A DNA stretch of 33,711 nt, taken from positions 1 to 33,711 of the forward strand of contig JAFWRA010000057.1 in NCBI GenBank assembly GCA_017508895.1, written 5' to 3'. Numbering within the stretch: the first letter of the stretch is position 1; each line of letters starts with the position of its first letter. Under the pieces are notes generated by a model that saw nothing but the letters and a program-made list of their open reading frames with translations, had not been told where the DNA came from and ran no database searches. This DNA is from Bacteroidales bacterium (GTDB lineage: Bacteria > Bacteroidota > Bacteroidia > Bacteroidales > F082). The translations under genes and the position numbers were made by a program. Below, piece after piece: positions 6,781-15,136 of this stretch.

Positions 6781-9540
6781 ATGGATATCGAAGATTATCT
6801 GGAAAACGAACCCTTGGACGAGCAACCCATGGATGAGGCTTTGGAAGGTTTGGAAGATGCTCAGGCTCATGAAGATGAACATCATATCATTCCGTTGAAG
6901 GGCATGTTCGAGAACTGGTTTCTCGATTATGCTTCGTATGTCATCCTTGAACGAGCCGTACCTGCCATTGAGGATGGTCTTAAGCCTGTGCAGCGCCGCA
7001 TTTTGCATTCGATGGACGAACTCGACGACGGACGCTTTAACAAGGTAGCCAACATCGTGGGCAACACGATGAAATACCATCCTCATGGTGACGCCTCCAT
7101 TGGTGACGCTCTTGTTCAGTTGGCTCAAAAGGACCTGCTGATGGACACACAGGGTAACTTCGGAAACATTCTCACGGGTGATGATGCAGCCGCCCCGCGT
7201 TACATCGAGGCACGCCTCTCAAAATTTGCCAAAGAGGTCGTCTTCAACCATAAGACCACCGACTGGACACGCTCTTACGACAACCGTAATGCAGAACCTG
7301 TCTCTTTACCAGTGAAGTTTCCTCTGCTGTTGGCCCAAGGCACAGAAGGCATTGCCGTAGGTCTTGCGTCCAAGTTCTTGCCTCACAACTTTAATGAGTT
7401 GATAGATGCATCTGTTGCCTACTTGCGTGATGAGCCTTTCACGCTTTATCCTGACTTCCCGACAGGTGGCCTGATGGATGTGACCAACTATAACGATGGT
7501 AGGCGTGGCGGCAAAGTGCGCATCCGAGCGAGGATTAGCCAACAGGACAAAAAGACGCTGGTCATCAGTGAAATACCATACGGCACCACAACTGGCGGTG
7601 TCATCGACAGCATTGTGAAGTGCAACGACAAGGGCAAAATCAAGATCAAGAAAATCGACGACAATACCGCTGAGCAGTGCGAAATTGTGATTTACCTGAA
7701 TCCTGGCGTTTCGCCCGACCAGACCATTGATGCGCTCTATGCCTTCACAGACTGTGAGGTGTCTATCTCTCCCAATGCCTGTGTTATTGTTAACCAGCAT
7801 CCGGCTTTTTTGGGTGTGAGTGAGATACTGAAACTAAGCACTGACCGCACAATGGAACTCCTCAGTCTTGAACTTCGTATCCTGATTGACGAGTTGGAGA
7901 ATAGCTGGCATTGGGTGTCGTTGGAGAAGATTTTCTTCGAGAAAGGTATCTATAAGGAACTGGAAAACAAGGATTACGAGACTTGGGACGATCAGCTTAC
8001 TGGCATTGAACGGCGCTTCGACAAGTACCGCAAGTTGCTGAAACGCGAGATTACCCGCGAGGATGTAGAGAAACTCTGCGAGAAACCAGTCCGCAAGATC
8101 TCCAAATTTGATATCAAGAAGGCCGACGAGCAGTTGGCCGAGCTCGAAAAACGGATGGAAGAGGCGCATTACAACCTCGACCATATCGTGGACTACACCA
8201 TTGACTATTTCCTGCACATCAAGGAGAAATACGGTGAGGGTCGCGGTCGTAAGACTGAGATTCGAAACTTCGATAATATCTCCGCAGTAGCCGTAGCCGC
8301 AAACAACGAGAAACTCTATGTCAACAAGGAGGAAGGCTTCGTTTGTACGGGCGAGGGCTTGAAACGCGAGAAGAACAAGGAGGCTTACGAATATGTTTGC
8401 GACTGCTCCGATATGGATGACATTATTGTCTTCCATGAAGATGGCAAGTACACTGTGACCAAATTGCAGCCGAAACTTTTTGTGGGTCAAAAGGTCATCC
8501 ATGTTGATGTGTTTCACAAGAACGACGACCGCACAACCTATAACGTGGTATACCGCGACGGTAAGAATGGTGCGCCACATTTTGTGAAGCGTTTTGCCGT
8601 TAAAGGTGTTACCCGCGACAAGGAGTATGACCTCACGCAAGGAAAGTCAGGCTCGAAAGTGCGTTATTTCTCCTCGAACCCCAATGGTGAGGCCGAAGTC
8701 ATAAAAGTGACGCTTTTACTGTTCAACAAGAAGCAAAAAACTGTAGATTATAAGTTTGCCGATTTGGCCGTGAAAGGTCGTGATACTCGTGGCAATTTGC
8801 TCACAAAATACGAGGTCAAGGATATCAAGAAGGGTGGAGAAGGTGTCTCTACCCTTGATGCGCGTGAAATCTGGTACGACGACACGGTACGCCGCCTGAA
8901 TGCCGACAAGCGCGGACAATACCTTGGGGCTTTTGAAGGCGATGACCGTATCCTTCAGATTTTTGCCAACGGCGAGTTCAAGATTTCGGGCTTCGACCTC
9001 AATACCCACTTCGACGATGACATGGTGGAAATCCGCAAGTTCGATCCGGAAGAAATCTTCTCTGTCATTTACATCGAAGGCGAGACGCAGAAGATGTACT
9101 TGAAGCGCTTCTGCATCGAAGCCGACACCAAGCTAAACGCCCGTGCTTCCTTCATCGGTGAGCACCCTGACGCGAAATACTTGGGCATGAGCACCGACGA
9201 CATGCCGCGCCTGTTGTTGAGTTACAAGGTCAGTGACGCTGGCAATAGCTTCCCCGACGATGAGGTTAACGTAGAAGAGTTTATCGGCATCAAGAGCTAC
9301 AAGGCCAAGGGCAAGCGTCTTTCGACAAGAGAGATTGACAGTTGGCAGTTCTTGGAACCTTATCAGCCAGAGCCGACTGAGGAAGCACTTGATGAACCGA
9401 AGGAAGGCGAAAGCGAAAACGAGAAAATTGAAGTCAACCCTGCAGATGTGCCATTGGAGATTGTTGAACCTTCAGAGGAGAACGAGGAAAAGAAGGGTGG
9501 CGATGGCGTGCAAATGGATTTGTTTGGAGGTGATTTATGA
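6781..9540 (+). CDS. parC: DNA topoisomerase IV subunit A (ParC)
   Basis: This type IIA topoisomerase breakage-reunion subunit decatenates daughter chromosomes together with ParE, which is not in this window. Of 919 residues, about 35-490 form the winged-helix, tower and coiled-coil core: FENWFLDYASYVILERAVPA, PVQRRILHSM, HPHGDASIGDALVQLAQ (100-116) and catalytic Tyr141 in APRYIEARL. The C-terminal half is the beta-pinwheel DNA-wrapping domain. The tail (870-919) is acidic and ends QMDLFGGDL. I see no GyrA box (QRRGGKG) in the tail region, which with the divergent QRDR favours ParC over GyrA. At the position of the quinolone-contact Ser of E. coli ParC (Ser80) this protein has Ala105; the acidic partner is Asp109. 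The stop overlaps the next ATG by 4 bases. Confidence 0.93.
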   Translation: MDIEDYLENEPLDEQPMDEALEGLEDAQAHEDEHHIIPLKGMFENWFLDYASYVILERAVPAIEDGLKPVQRRILHSMDELDDGRFNKVANIVGNTMKYHPHGDASIGDALVQLAQKDLLMDTQGNFGNILTGDDAAAPRYIEARLSKFAKEVVFNHKTTDWTRSYDNRNAEPVSLPVKFPLLLAQGTEGIAVGLASKFLPHNFNELIDASVAYLRDEPFTLYPDFPTGGLMDVTNYNDGRRGGKVRIRARISQQDKKTLVISEIPYGTTTGGVIDSIVKCNDKGKIKIKKIDDNTAEQCEIVIYLNPGVSPDQTIDALYAFTDCEVSISPNACVIVNQHPAFLGVSEILKLSTDRTMELLSLELRILIDELENSWHWVSLEKIFFEKGIYKELENKDYETWDDQLTGIERRFDKYRKLLKREITREDVEKLCEKPVRKISKFDIKKADEQLAELEKRMEEAHYNLDHIVDYTIDYFLHIKEKYGEGRGRKTEIRNFDNISAVAVAANNEKLYVNKEEGFVCTGEGLKREKNKEAYEYVCDCSDMDDIIVFHEDGKYTVTKLQPKLFVGQKVIHVDVFHKNDDRTTYNVVYRDGKNGAPHFVKRFAVKGVTRDKEYDLTQGKSGSKVRYFSSNPNGEAEVIKVTLLLFNKKQKTVDYKFADLAVKGRDTRGNLLTKYEVKDIKKGGEGVSTLDAREIWYDDTVRRLNADKRGQYLGAFEGDDRILQIFANGEFKISGFDLNTHFDDDMVEIRKFDPEEIFSVIYIEGETQKMYLKRFCIEADTKLNARASFIGEHPDAKYLGMSTDDMPRLLLSYKVSDAGNSFPDDEVNVEEFIGIKSYKAKGKRLSTREIDSWQFLEPYQPEPTEEALDEPKEGESENEKIEVNPADVPLEIVEPSEENEEKKGGDGVQMDLFGGDL

Positions 9541-10316
9541 AAACTAGGAAAACGATAGCATTCTTGGGTTTGCTGACAGTGCTGCTTTCGAGTTGTCAGA
9601 CCGAGCTCAAACTTGCCAAGCAATACATCGCTACCCGACCAAAGATTGAGGCAGCGGTCTATTTCCCTGAAGAGGCAACCGTAAAGGTGGAATACAACCC
9701 TAAATTGGAAAAACAGACTGAGGTCTTGAACGGATTCAGTCAAGATTTATTCCTTGATGTCATGTATAATGTGTATGCGGAAACTATGCTTGATTATGGT
9801 GTTTTAGTCTATGTGCCTGAGAATACCGAGGAGGTACAAGTTGATTCCATTCATTGGTTGGTGATGCTTTCAAGGATGGAGATTTCGGGTCGCATCACAG
9901 AGTATGAGGATTATCTGTTCAGCGACACGGAAGAGTACAGGTACAAGCACCCTTTGAACACGGTTAACGTGGCGTCTTGGTTTGAGGTTAACGATGGTGA
10001 CTGGAAACCCGTTTTGTTTAGCGAGCACAATCTTATGGATGGTTTTGATTCTCAGGCAGATTACTCTTTTTGGGCAGGTAGGATAGATTATGACTATACC
10101 ATTGATACACTGAAGCTTGACGATATCTATAACTATGCTGTGTATTTGGGCAAACTTTATGCTGGCTACACCTATGACTATATGATGAATAGTTATGTTG
10201 GGGCTGAACTCAAGAAAAAAGGCTATTCCTATCAGGTGATGCTGCGCTACGACCCATACGAAAAGCAGCTACGTTATGCAGATGAAGACGATTGGTTTGT
10301 GGTAATCGATGAGTGA
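9537..10316 (+). CDS. Lipoprotein of unknown function, coupled to parC
   Basis: The protein has 259 residues and a short signal peptide with lipobox LSSC (Cys20). I do not recognise a domain. The mature part is rich in Tyr, Asp and Glu, with a conserved-looking start (IATRPKIEAAVYFPEEATVK). Later segments alternate short beta-strands with acidic turns (YSFWAGRIDYDYTIDTLKLD, YDYMMNSYVGAELKKKGY). Its ATG overlaps the parC stop by 4 bases, so translation is coupled. I recall unknown lipoproteins following parC in other Bacteroidales, which suggests a conserved pair without a known link. It faces cdaA convergently across 98 bases. Confidence 0.8.
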   Translation: MKTRKTIAFLGLLTVLLSSCQTELKLAKQYIATRPKIEAAVYFPEEATVKVEYNPKLEKQTEVLNGFSQDLFLDVMYNVYAETMLDYGVLVYVPENTEEVQVDSIHWLVMLSRMEISGRITEYEDYLFSDTEEYRYKHPLNTVNVASWFEVNDGDWKPVLFSEHNLMDGFDSQADYSFWAGRIDYDYTIDTLKLDDIYNYAVYLGKLYAGYTYDYMMNSYVGAELKKKGYSYQVMLRYDPYEKQLRYADEDDWFVVIDE

Positions 10317-10414
10317 TTATTACCACCAAGAATGCATAATACAATAAGAGCGCAAGGCGATGTGGAGTTCGTGTCCCGGAGGCTCTGCAAACTCTTTGTA
10401 TTCTGCATGAAAAA

Positions 10415-11188
10415 CTACATATTCAATTCTTTTTCAATCGTTTCCTTTAATTCCAATGGCTTGACGGTGCGGATTTCGCCGTTAATGACCATGCTGATGT
10501 TTCCCGTCTCCTCCGAGACCACAAGGGCGATGCAGTCGTTGACTTCAGTCACGCCGATGGCGGCACGGTGGCGAAGACCGTAATGCCCGGGAATGTTGGT
10601 CTTTTGTGTCACTGGTAGGATGCAACGGGCGGCAATGATACGGTTGTTACGGATGATCATGGCGCCATCATGCAAGGGACTGTTTTTGAAGAAAATGTTC
10701 TCAATAAGCGAGTGACTGATGTCAGCATTGATCACTACACCTGTTGATGCGATGTCATCGAGGGTGTTCTTGCACGCGATAAGGATAAGTGCGCCTTGCT
10801 TGATGTCCGACATGTTTTGGCAGGCTTTGGTGATGTTGTCGATGTCGAGGCCTGCATTACCGCTGACCCTCAGGAACTTGAACCGTTGAACCAGTTTGCC
10901 CTCTTGGGCTTGGGTGCCTATGGTGAACAGAAACCGTCGTATCTCAGGTTGGAAGATGATGATGAGCGCTATGAAGCCTACGCTGACGAAGGCACCTAGG
11001 ATAGTACTCAGCAATTCCATCTGTAAGGCCTTGACAACCTGCCAAATGAGGAAAATGGCTACGATGCCCAAGAAGATGCTTATTGCGGAGGTGCCTTTAA
11101 GGATGCGGTAGAACCAATAGAATAGTAAGGCCACCAGAAATATGTCGATGATGTCGAAGATGCGGACTTGGATGAATAGGTCGATCAT
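10415..11188 (-). CDS. cdaA: Diadenylate cyclase CdaA (c-di-AMP synthase)
   Basis: It joins two ATP molecules into c-di-AMP at the cytoplasmic face of the inner membrane. Three transmembrane helices lie at about 12-29, 35-55 and 62-80. A short linker leads to the DAC domain (about 115-235), which keeps all hallmark motifs: GALILI (132-137), PLHDGAMII with Asp174-Gly175-Ala176, GLRHRAAIG with Arg206-His207-Arg208, and SEETG (225-229). The length of 257 is normal for the CdaA/TIGR00159 family. The ATG overlaps the folP stop by 4 bases, giving a folP-cdaA operon. In Firmicutes cdaA neighbours glmM and cdaR; neither is here, so control of its activity must be different. Confidence 0.93.
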   Translation of the reverse strand: MIDLFIQVRIFDIIDIFLVALLFYWFYRILKGTSAISIFLGIVAIFLIWQVVKALQMELLSTILGAFVSVGFIALIIIFQPEIRRFLFTIGTQAQEGKLVQRFKFLRVSGNAGLDIDNITKACQNMSDIKQGALILIACKNTLDDIASTGVVINADISHSLIENIFFKNSPLHDGAMIIRNNRIIAARCILPVTQKTNIPGHYGLRHRAAIGVTEVNDCIALVVSEETGNISMVINGEIRTVKPLELKETIEKELNM

Positions 11189-12033
11189 GGTTTCAATTTT
11201 GCGGCAAAATTACGAAAAGTCCCGACCAATTCGATGGCTTCGCGCGCATTTTTCACATCGTGGACGCGCAAAATGTCTGCGCCATTAAGCAAGGCGATGG
11301 TGTTGAGCACGGTGGTGCCATTTTCGGCGGTTTCGGGTGTGGTGCCCAGCACCTTATTTATTAATGACTTCCTTGAAATTCCGATGAGGATGGGCAGATT
11401 GTTGTATCGATAGCATTCCAAGTCGTTGAGTAGTTGATAGTTGGCTTCCATACTTTTGCCGAAGCCGATGCCCGGGTCGAGGATAACCTGCTGATTGCTA
11501 TAGCTTTCCAAGACCTTACACTGTTGCTCAAAGAAATGATAAACGGTTTGGTGAATGTTGCTGCCGAGGGTGTATTGGTGCATGGTCTCTGGTGTACCTA
11601 TGCAGTGCATCATTACGTAGGGGATATGGTTTTGGCCGATAAAGGGCAACATTTCTTTGTCAAATAATCCCCCTGAAATGTCATTGATGAGGTCGGCACC
11701 TTCGTCCATACAGGCTTCGGCCACGTTCTTTCGGAAAGTGTCGATGGAAATCATGGTTTCAGGGAAAGCCTTTTTGACGGCTTTAAGGATGGGAATGACG
11801 CGTTTCATCTCTTCGCTTTCTGTGGCGATGGCATTGTTGGGTCGCGTGGAGCAGCCACCAATGTCGATGAAGTCGGCACCATCGGCAAGCATCTGCTCGC
11901 AGTGTAGCAAGGCCTTGTCCATCTGGTTGTAGCGGCCACCATCTGAAAAAGAGTCGGGCGTCACATTGAGGATGCCCATGATGGCAGGACGGTCAAAAAG
12001 GAGGGCTTTATTATGTGTTTTGATTTGAAGCAT
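11185..12033 (-). CDS. folP: Dihydropteroate synthase (FolP)
   Basis: It condenses para-aminobenzoate with 6-hydroxymethyl-dihydropterin diphosphate in folate synthesis and is the target of sulfonamides. It is a 282-residue TIM barrel with family motifs in order: GILNVTPDSFSDGG (20-33), DFIDIGGCSTRPN (54-66), SIDTFRKNVA (96-105), LINDISGG (115-122), ILDPGIGFGKSMEANYQLL (184-202), ILIGISRKSL (215-224) and RVHDV (256-260). In the pABA/sulfonamide loop, DIGG(E)STRPG of many homologues reads DIGGCSTRPN, with Cys61 and Asn66. It leads a two-gene operon with cdaA. It is divergent from the ATPase gene, with its own -7 box at 12054-12047. Confidence 0.95.
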   Translation of the reverse strand: MLQIKTHNKALLFDRPAIMGILNVTPDSFSDGGRYNQMDKALLHCEQMLADGADFIDIGGCSTRPNNAIATESEEMKRVIPILKAVKKAFPETMISIDTFRKNVAEACMDEGADLINDISGGLFDKEMLPFIGQNHIPYVMMHCIGTPETMHQYTLGSNIHQTVYHFFEQQCKVLESYSNQQVILDPGIGFGKSMEANYQLLNDLECYRYNNLPILIGISRKSLINKVLGTTPETAENGTTVLNTIALLNGADILRVHDVKNAREAIELVGTFRNFAAKLKP

Positions 12034-12046
12034 TGAAGTTTTCTTG

Positions 12047-12054
12047 CAAAATTA
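12047..12054 (-). promoter_or_regulatory. -7 box of folP-cdaA
   Basis: TAATTTTG on the minus strand, 13 bases before the folP ATG. A TTTG at 12073-12070 is the nearest -33 candidate, but the spacer is only 15 bases. Confidence 0.5.
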
Positions 12055-12099
12055 CACTTTTTTTTGGAACAAAGTGTGTTTAACATGATGATTATTTTC

Positions 12100-12140
12100 T
12101 ATTTTTGCATCACGGATTTTCCGTGACGGACTTTCCGTGA
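12100..12140 (+). promoter_or_regulatory. -7 box followed by repeated TCCGTGA arms, upstream of the ATPase gene
   Basis: TATTTTTG at 12100-12107 fits the -7 consensus. Immediately after it, TCACGGA (12110-12116) and TCCGTGA (12120-12126) form a 7-base stem with a 3-base loop, and a further TCCGTGA copy follows at 12134-12140. The hairpin would lie at the very 5' end of the transcript or serve as an operator. I find no matching -33 TTG. Confidence 0.45.
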
Positions 12141-12168
12141 TAGAAATTCGATTAAATAATTGTGCACT

Positions 12169-13308
12169 ATGGCATCAAGAAAACAAAAAGAACCAGATAA
12201 TCCGTTTGTTTACAAAGGTTATGAAGGTCCTAGCTATTTTTGTGACCGTGAAAGAGAAACGGAACAAATGGTCGGAGCATTAAGAAATGGGCGTAATCTT
12301 ACGGTGATTTCTCCGCGAAAAATTGGAAAAACTGGGCTGATAAAACATGTTTTCCACCGCATAAAAGAGACTAATAAAGACGCCATATGTATCTATATTG
12401 ACATTTTTGCAACACAAAACCTTTATGATTTTGTTCAAGTCTTTGGCGCGACCATCATCGAGGAGGCCGTTAAACGGGAGAAATCGCTAATGGTCAAGGC
12501 CTTTGATACATTCAAGGCTTGGCGGCCTGTGCTGAGTTATGACTCGCTGACAGGGTTGCCAACGGTTTCGGTCAGCATTGAGCCATCTCGAGAAGAACAT
12601 ACGTTGAAAAGCATCTTCGACCATATTGAGAAGCTCAAAAAAGATGTGTATGTCGCCATTGACGAATTCCAGCAGATAGCCAATTATCCTGAAAAAGGCG
12701 TTGAGGCATTGCTGCGCTCTCATATCCAGTTCTCCCATGCTGGATTCATTTTCTCTGGCAGTCGGCAGCATCTCATGGCAGAGATGTTTAATTCTCCGAA
12801 ACGTCCTTTTTTCCAAAGCACGGAATTTGTTAACTTGCAGCCTTTGTCAGAAACCATCTATTACGAGTTTTCTCGTCGTTTCTTTGAAAAAAGGAAAGGA
12901 AATTTGAGCGAGGAGGTCTTTCACGATGTTTACCAGCGCTTTAGCGGACATACTTGGTATGTGCAGTTTGTCATGAATCGACTTTATGAAACGACCAAAC
13001 GTGCAGACAGCATTGAACAATCCAATCAGGTTATCCTTTCGGTGGTTGATACCTTGGCTCCCCAATATGAGATTATGATGACGTTGTTGACCACAAATCA
13101 GGTCAATTTGCTGAAGGCAATAGCAAAAGAGCATAAGATAGCGAAGCCTCAGAGTTTCGAATTTGTCAACAAGCACAACCTTTCAAGCCCCAGTAGTGTG
13201 AAAACTGCTCTTGACGTATTGGTCGATAAGGAATTGGTTTATCCAGAAAAAGACGGTTACGTTGTGTACGACCGTTTCTTGGCCATTTGGCTGCAACGTT
13301 TGCCCTAA
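12169..13308 (+). CDS. AAA/ATPase_2-type ATP-binding protein with C-terminal winged helix
   Basis: This STAND-like ATPase of the archaeal ATPase_2 (PF01637) type has 379 residues from the ATG. A longer frame begins with TTG at 12160, but the ATG (MASRKQKEPDNPF) is the better start. The Walker A region is VISPRKIGKTGLIKH (46-60), Walker B is YVAIDEFQQI (161-170) and a sensor-like FIFSGSR is at 193-199. The C-terminal part (about 290-375) looks like a winged helix (FVNKHNLSSPSSVKTALDVL) ending DRFLAIWLQRL, typical of the family. Members are common and variable in Bacteroidetes; their function is mostly unknown. It sits between folP and the DUF1599 gene, which I recall as neighbours in Bacteroides, so it may be an inserted accessory gene. 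Confidence 0.85.
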   Translation: MASRKQKEPDNPFVYKGYEGPSYFCDRERETEQMVGALRNGRNLTVISPRKIGKTGLIKHVFHRIKETNKDAICIYIDIFATQNLYDFVQVFGATIIEEAVKREKSLMVKAFDTFKAWRPVLSYDSLTGLPTVSVSIEPSREEHTLKSIFDHIEKLKKDVYVAIDEFQQIANYPEKGVEALLRSHIQFSHAGFIFSGSRQHLMAEMFNSPKRPFFQSTEFVNLQPLSETIYYEFSRRFFEKRKGNLSEEVFHDVYQRFSGHTWYVQFVMNRLYETTKRADSIEQSNQVILSVVDTLAPQYEIMMTLLTTNQVNLLKAIAKEHKIAKPQSFEFVNKHNLSSPSSVKTALDVLVDKELVYPEKDGYVVYDRFLAIWLQRLP

Positions 13309-13331
13309 GAAGAAAAAATTACGTATCTTTG
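13300..13331 (+). promoter_or_regulatory. Promoter of the DUF1599 gene
   Basis: TTG at 13300-13302, a 21-base spacer and TATCTTTG at 13324-13331. It overlaps the last codons of the ATPase gene and precedes the ATG at 13350 by 18 bases. Confidence 0.65.
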
Positions 13332-13349
13332 CCGCCAAAGACTATCATT

Positions 13350-13910
13350 ATGCCAAAAAAAGATACAAAAGCCCAATTTCATAGTGTTTTGGCGCAATGC
13401 CGCAAGTTGTTTATCGATAAGATGAAGGACTATGGTCCGGCATGGCGCATCTTGCGTACGCCTTCCATTACCGACCAAATCTTTATCAAAGTAAAGAGAA
13501 TCAGGACTTTGCAGACTACATCGGAACGTCTGGTCGATGAAGGCATCGAGCCTGAGTTCATTGGCATCGTCAACTATGCAGCAATGGGTGTCATCCAACT
13601 TCAACTTGGTGTGGTCGACCAGCCCGACTTGACAGCTGAAGAAGCTACTACCTTATACGACAAGGTGACCAATGAGGCGTATGAGCTGATGACGCGCAAG
13701 AATCACGACTATTCCGAGGCCTGGCGCGACATGCGCGTGAGCTCCATCACCGACCTCATCATGAGCAAGGTACTGCGCACCAAAAGCATCGAGGACCATG
13801 GGGGCAAGACCCTCGTTTCCGAAGGCCTTGACGCCAACTATTACGATATGATTAACTATGCAGTGTTTGCCTTGATACTGCTGAGCGAAAAGAACGAAAA
13901 TGAAAAATAA
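13350..13910 (+). CDS. DUF1599 protein with two tandem copies of the domain
   Basis: The protein has 186 residues. Two halves are clearly homologous. The first has KDYGPAWRILRTPSITDQIF then LVDEGIEPEFIGIVNYA; the second has HDYSEAWRDMRVSSITDLIM then LVSEGLDANYYDMINYA. This is the DUF1599 (nucleotide-modification-associated domain 1) family. Its biochemical role is not established. The open frame extends upstream to 13287, but the promoter at 13300-13331 and the ATG at 13350 fix the start. It overlaps the next gene by 11 bases, so both are probably made from one transcript. Confidence 0.88.
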   Translation: MPKKDTKAQFHSVLAQCRKLFIDKMKDYGPAWRILRTPSITDQIFIKVKRIRTLQTTSERLVDEGIEPEFIGIVNYAAMGVIQLQLGVVDQPDLTAEEATTLYDKVTNEAYELMTRKNHDYSEAWRDMRVSSITDLIMSKVLRTKSIEDHGGKTLVSEGLDANYYDMINYAVFALILLSEKNENEK

Positions 13911-15132
13911 GACGATCATTCCTTGGGTTAGCATAGGTGTGGCTTTAGCATCGGCTGTGGGCATCTATTTTTTACCGGAATACCAGCTGTGGTTTTTTGC
14001 CATTTTGCTGCTCAACCTTCTGGTTCCCTTGGGTTTCAGTAAGAAATACGACAATGCTGCATTGACGGTTTGCCGTTTGTTGGTCGGGGCGTTGTTCATC
14101 TTCAGCAGTTTCACCAAAGGTGTGGACCCGTTGGGTACGAAATACAAGATGCTGGATTATCTCTCGGTCTACGGCATGATTTGGCTCAACGACTTCGCCT
14201 TGGCGTTGGCCATGTTGATGATTTTGGCGGAGTTTATTGTAGGCATCTGTTTGATAACCAAAGTGTTTCCTCGATTGGCGGTGCTCGGTGCCACCTTACT
14301 GATGTTGTTTTTCAGCATAACGACCTTGTTTGATGCCTTGTACGACCTTGTGCCCGACTGTGGTTGTTTCGGTACGGCCATCAAGATGAGCAATTGGCAG
14401 ACCTTTTATAAGAATCTTGTCATTGATGCTGTGCTCATTCCTTTGATTTTCAATAACAAACGATTGAATAGTAGGTTCTCGGTTAGTACCCAGTTTATCA
14501 TAGGTTGTTTCTATGCTTTTGCGTTTTTGGGCTTTGAGATCTACAACTACCGTCATTTACCCGTCGTCGATTTCATGAACTGGAAAGTGGGCAAGCAGCT
14601 GACCACGGAAACGGCGGAAGAGAGTAAAATCTACCTGACTTACAGAAACAAAGCTACAGGCGAGACAAAAGAATACCTCTCACCGAACTATCCTTGGAAC
14701 GACTCGGTCTGGATGTCGCAGTGGGAGTTTGTCGACCAAAGGGTGGAAGGCGGTGCTAATTTCCTCGGATTCTCGGCCTTGGACGAAGAGGGAAACGATG
14801 TGACTGAGAACATCCTCACCACCGAAAACCTCTTGATGTTCACTTCCCACGATTTAACGAAAGTGACTGAAAAGGAATGGGAGAAGATAAGAAAGATTAC
14901 TGAGGCTGCTGAAAAACAAGACTTTACCGTGATTTGGATAGTGGCCGATGAACCCGAATATGTGGAAAAGCTGCGTGAAAAACATGATTTCCTCTACGAA
15001 GTGTATTATGCAGACGAATTGGAAATCAAGCCAATAGTGCGTTCTAATCCTGGTCTCATCTGGCTGGATAACGGCTTGGTGAAAGACAAGTGGAGCTCAA
15101 TCGACTTCAAAAAGGCCTTGAAGGTTTTGTGA
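13900..15132 (+). CDS. DoxX/MauE-like membrane protein with thioredoxin-like C-terminus (BT_3928 family)
   Basis: The protein has 410 residues. Hydrophobic helices lie at about 8-24, 30-46, 57-72, 98-120, 124-146, 172-184 and 197-215. The first half carries the MauE/DoxX-like signature CRLLVGALFIFSSFTKGVDP (58-77) and a DCGCFG motif (153-158) of the kind seen in MauE-related redox proteins. The C-terminal 170 or so residues are soluble, with a thioredoxin-like fold suggested by FTVIWIVADEPEYVEKL and PGLIWLDNGLV, but no CxxC is visible there. I recall this as the BT_3928 family, in the same order (DUF1599, this gene, tpiA nearby) in Bacteroides thetaiotaomicron. A role in envelope thiol redox or quinone chemistry is inference. 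Confidence 0.82.
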   Translation: MKNKTIIPWVSIGVALASAVGIYFLPEYQLWFFAILLLNLLVPLGFSKKYDNAALTVCRLLVGALFIFSSFTKGVDPLGTKYKMLDYLSVYGMIWLNDFALALAMLMILAEFIVGICLITKVFPRLAVLGATLLMLFFSITTLFDALYDLVPDCGCFGTAIKMSNWQTFYKNLVIDAVLIPLIFNNKRLNSRFSVSTQFIIGCFYAFAFLGFEIYNYRHLPVVDFMNWKVGKQLTTETAEESKIYLTYRNKATGETKEYLSPNYPWNDSVWMSQWEFVDQRVEGGANFLGFSALDEEGNDVTENILTTENLLMFTSHDLTKVTEKEWEKIRKITEAAEKQDFTVIWIVADEPEYVEKLREKHDFLYEVYYADELEIKPIVRSNPGLIWLDNGLVKDKWSSIDFKKALKVL

Positions 15133-15136
15133 TACT

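Noticed and set aside
7834..8640. 268-codon open frame on the minus strand
   Set aside because: It lies wholly opposite the parC reading frame, has no domain signal, and parC is certain.
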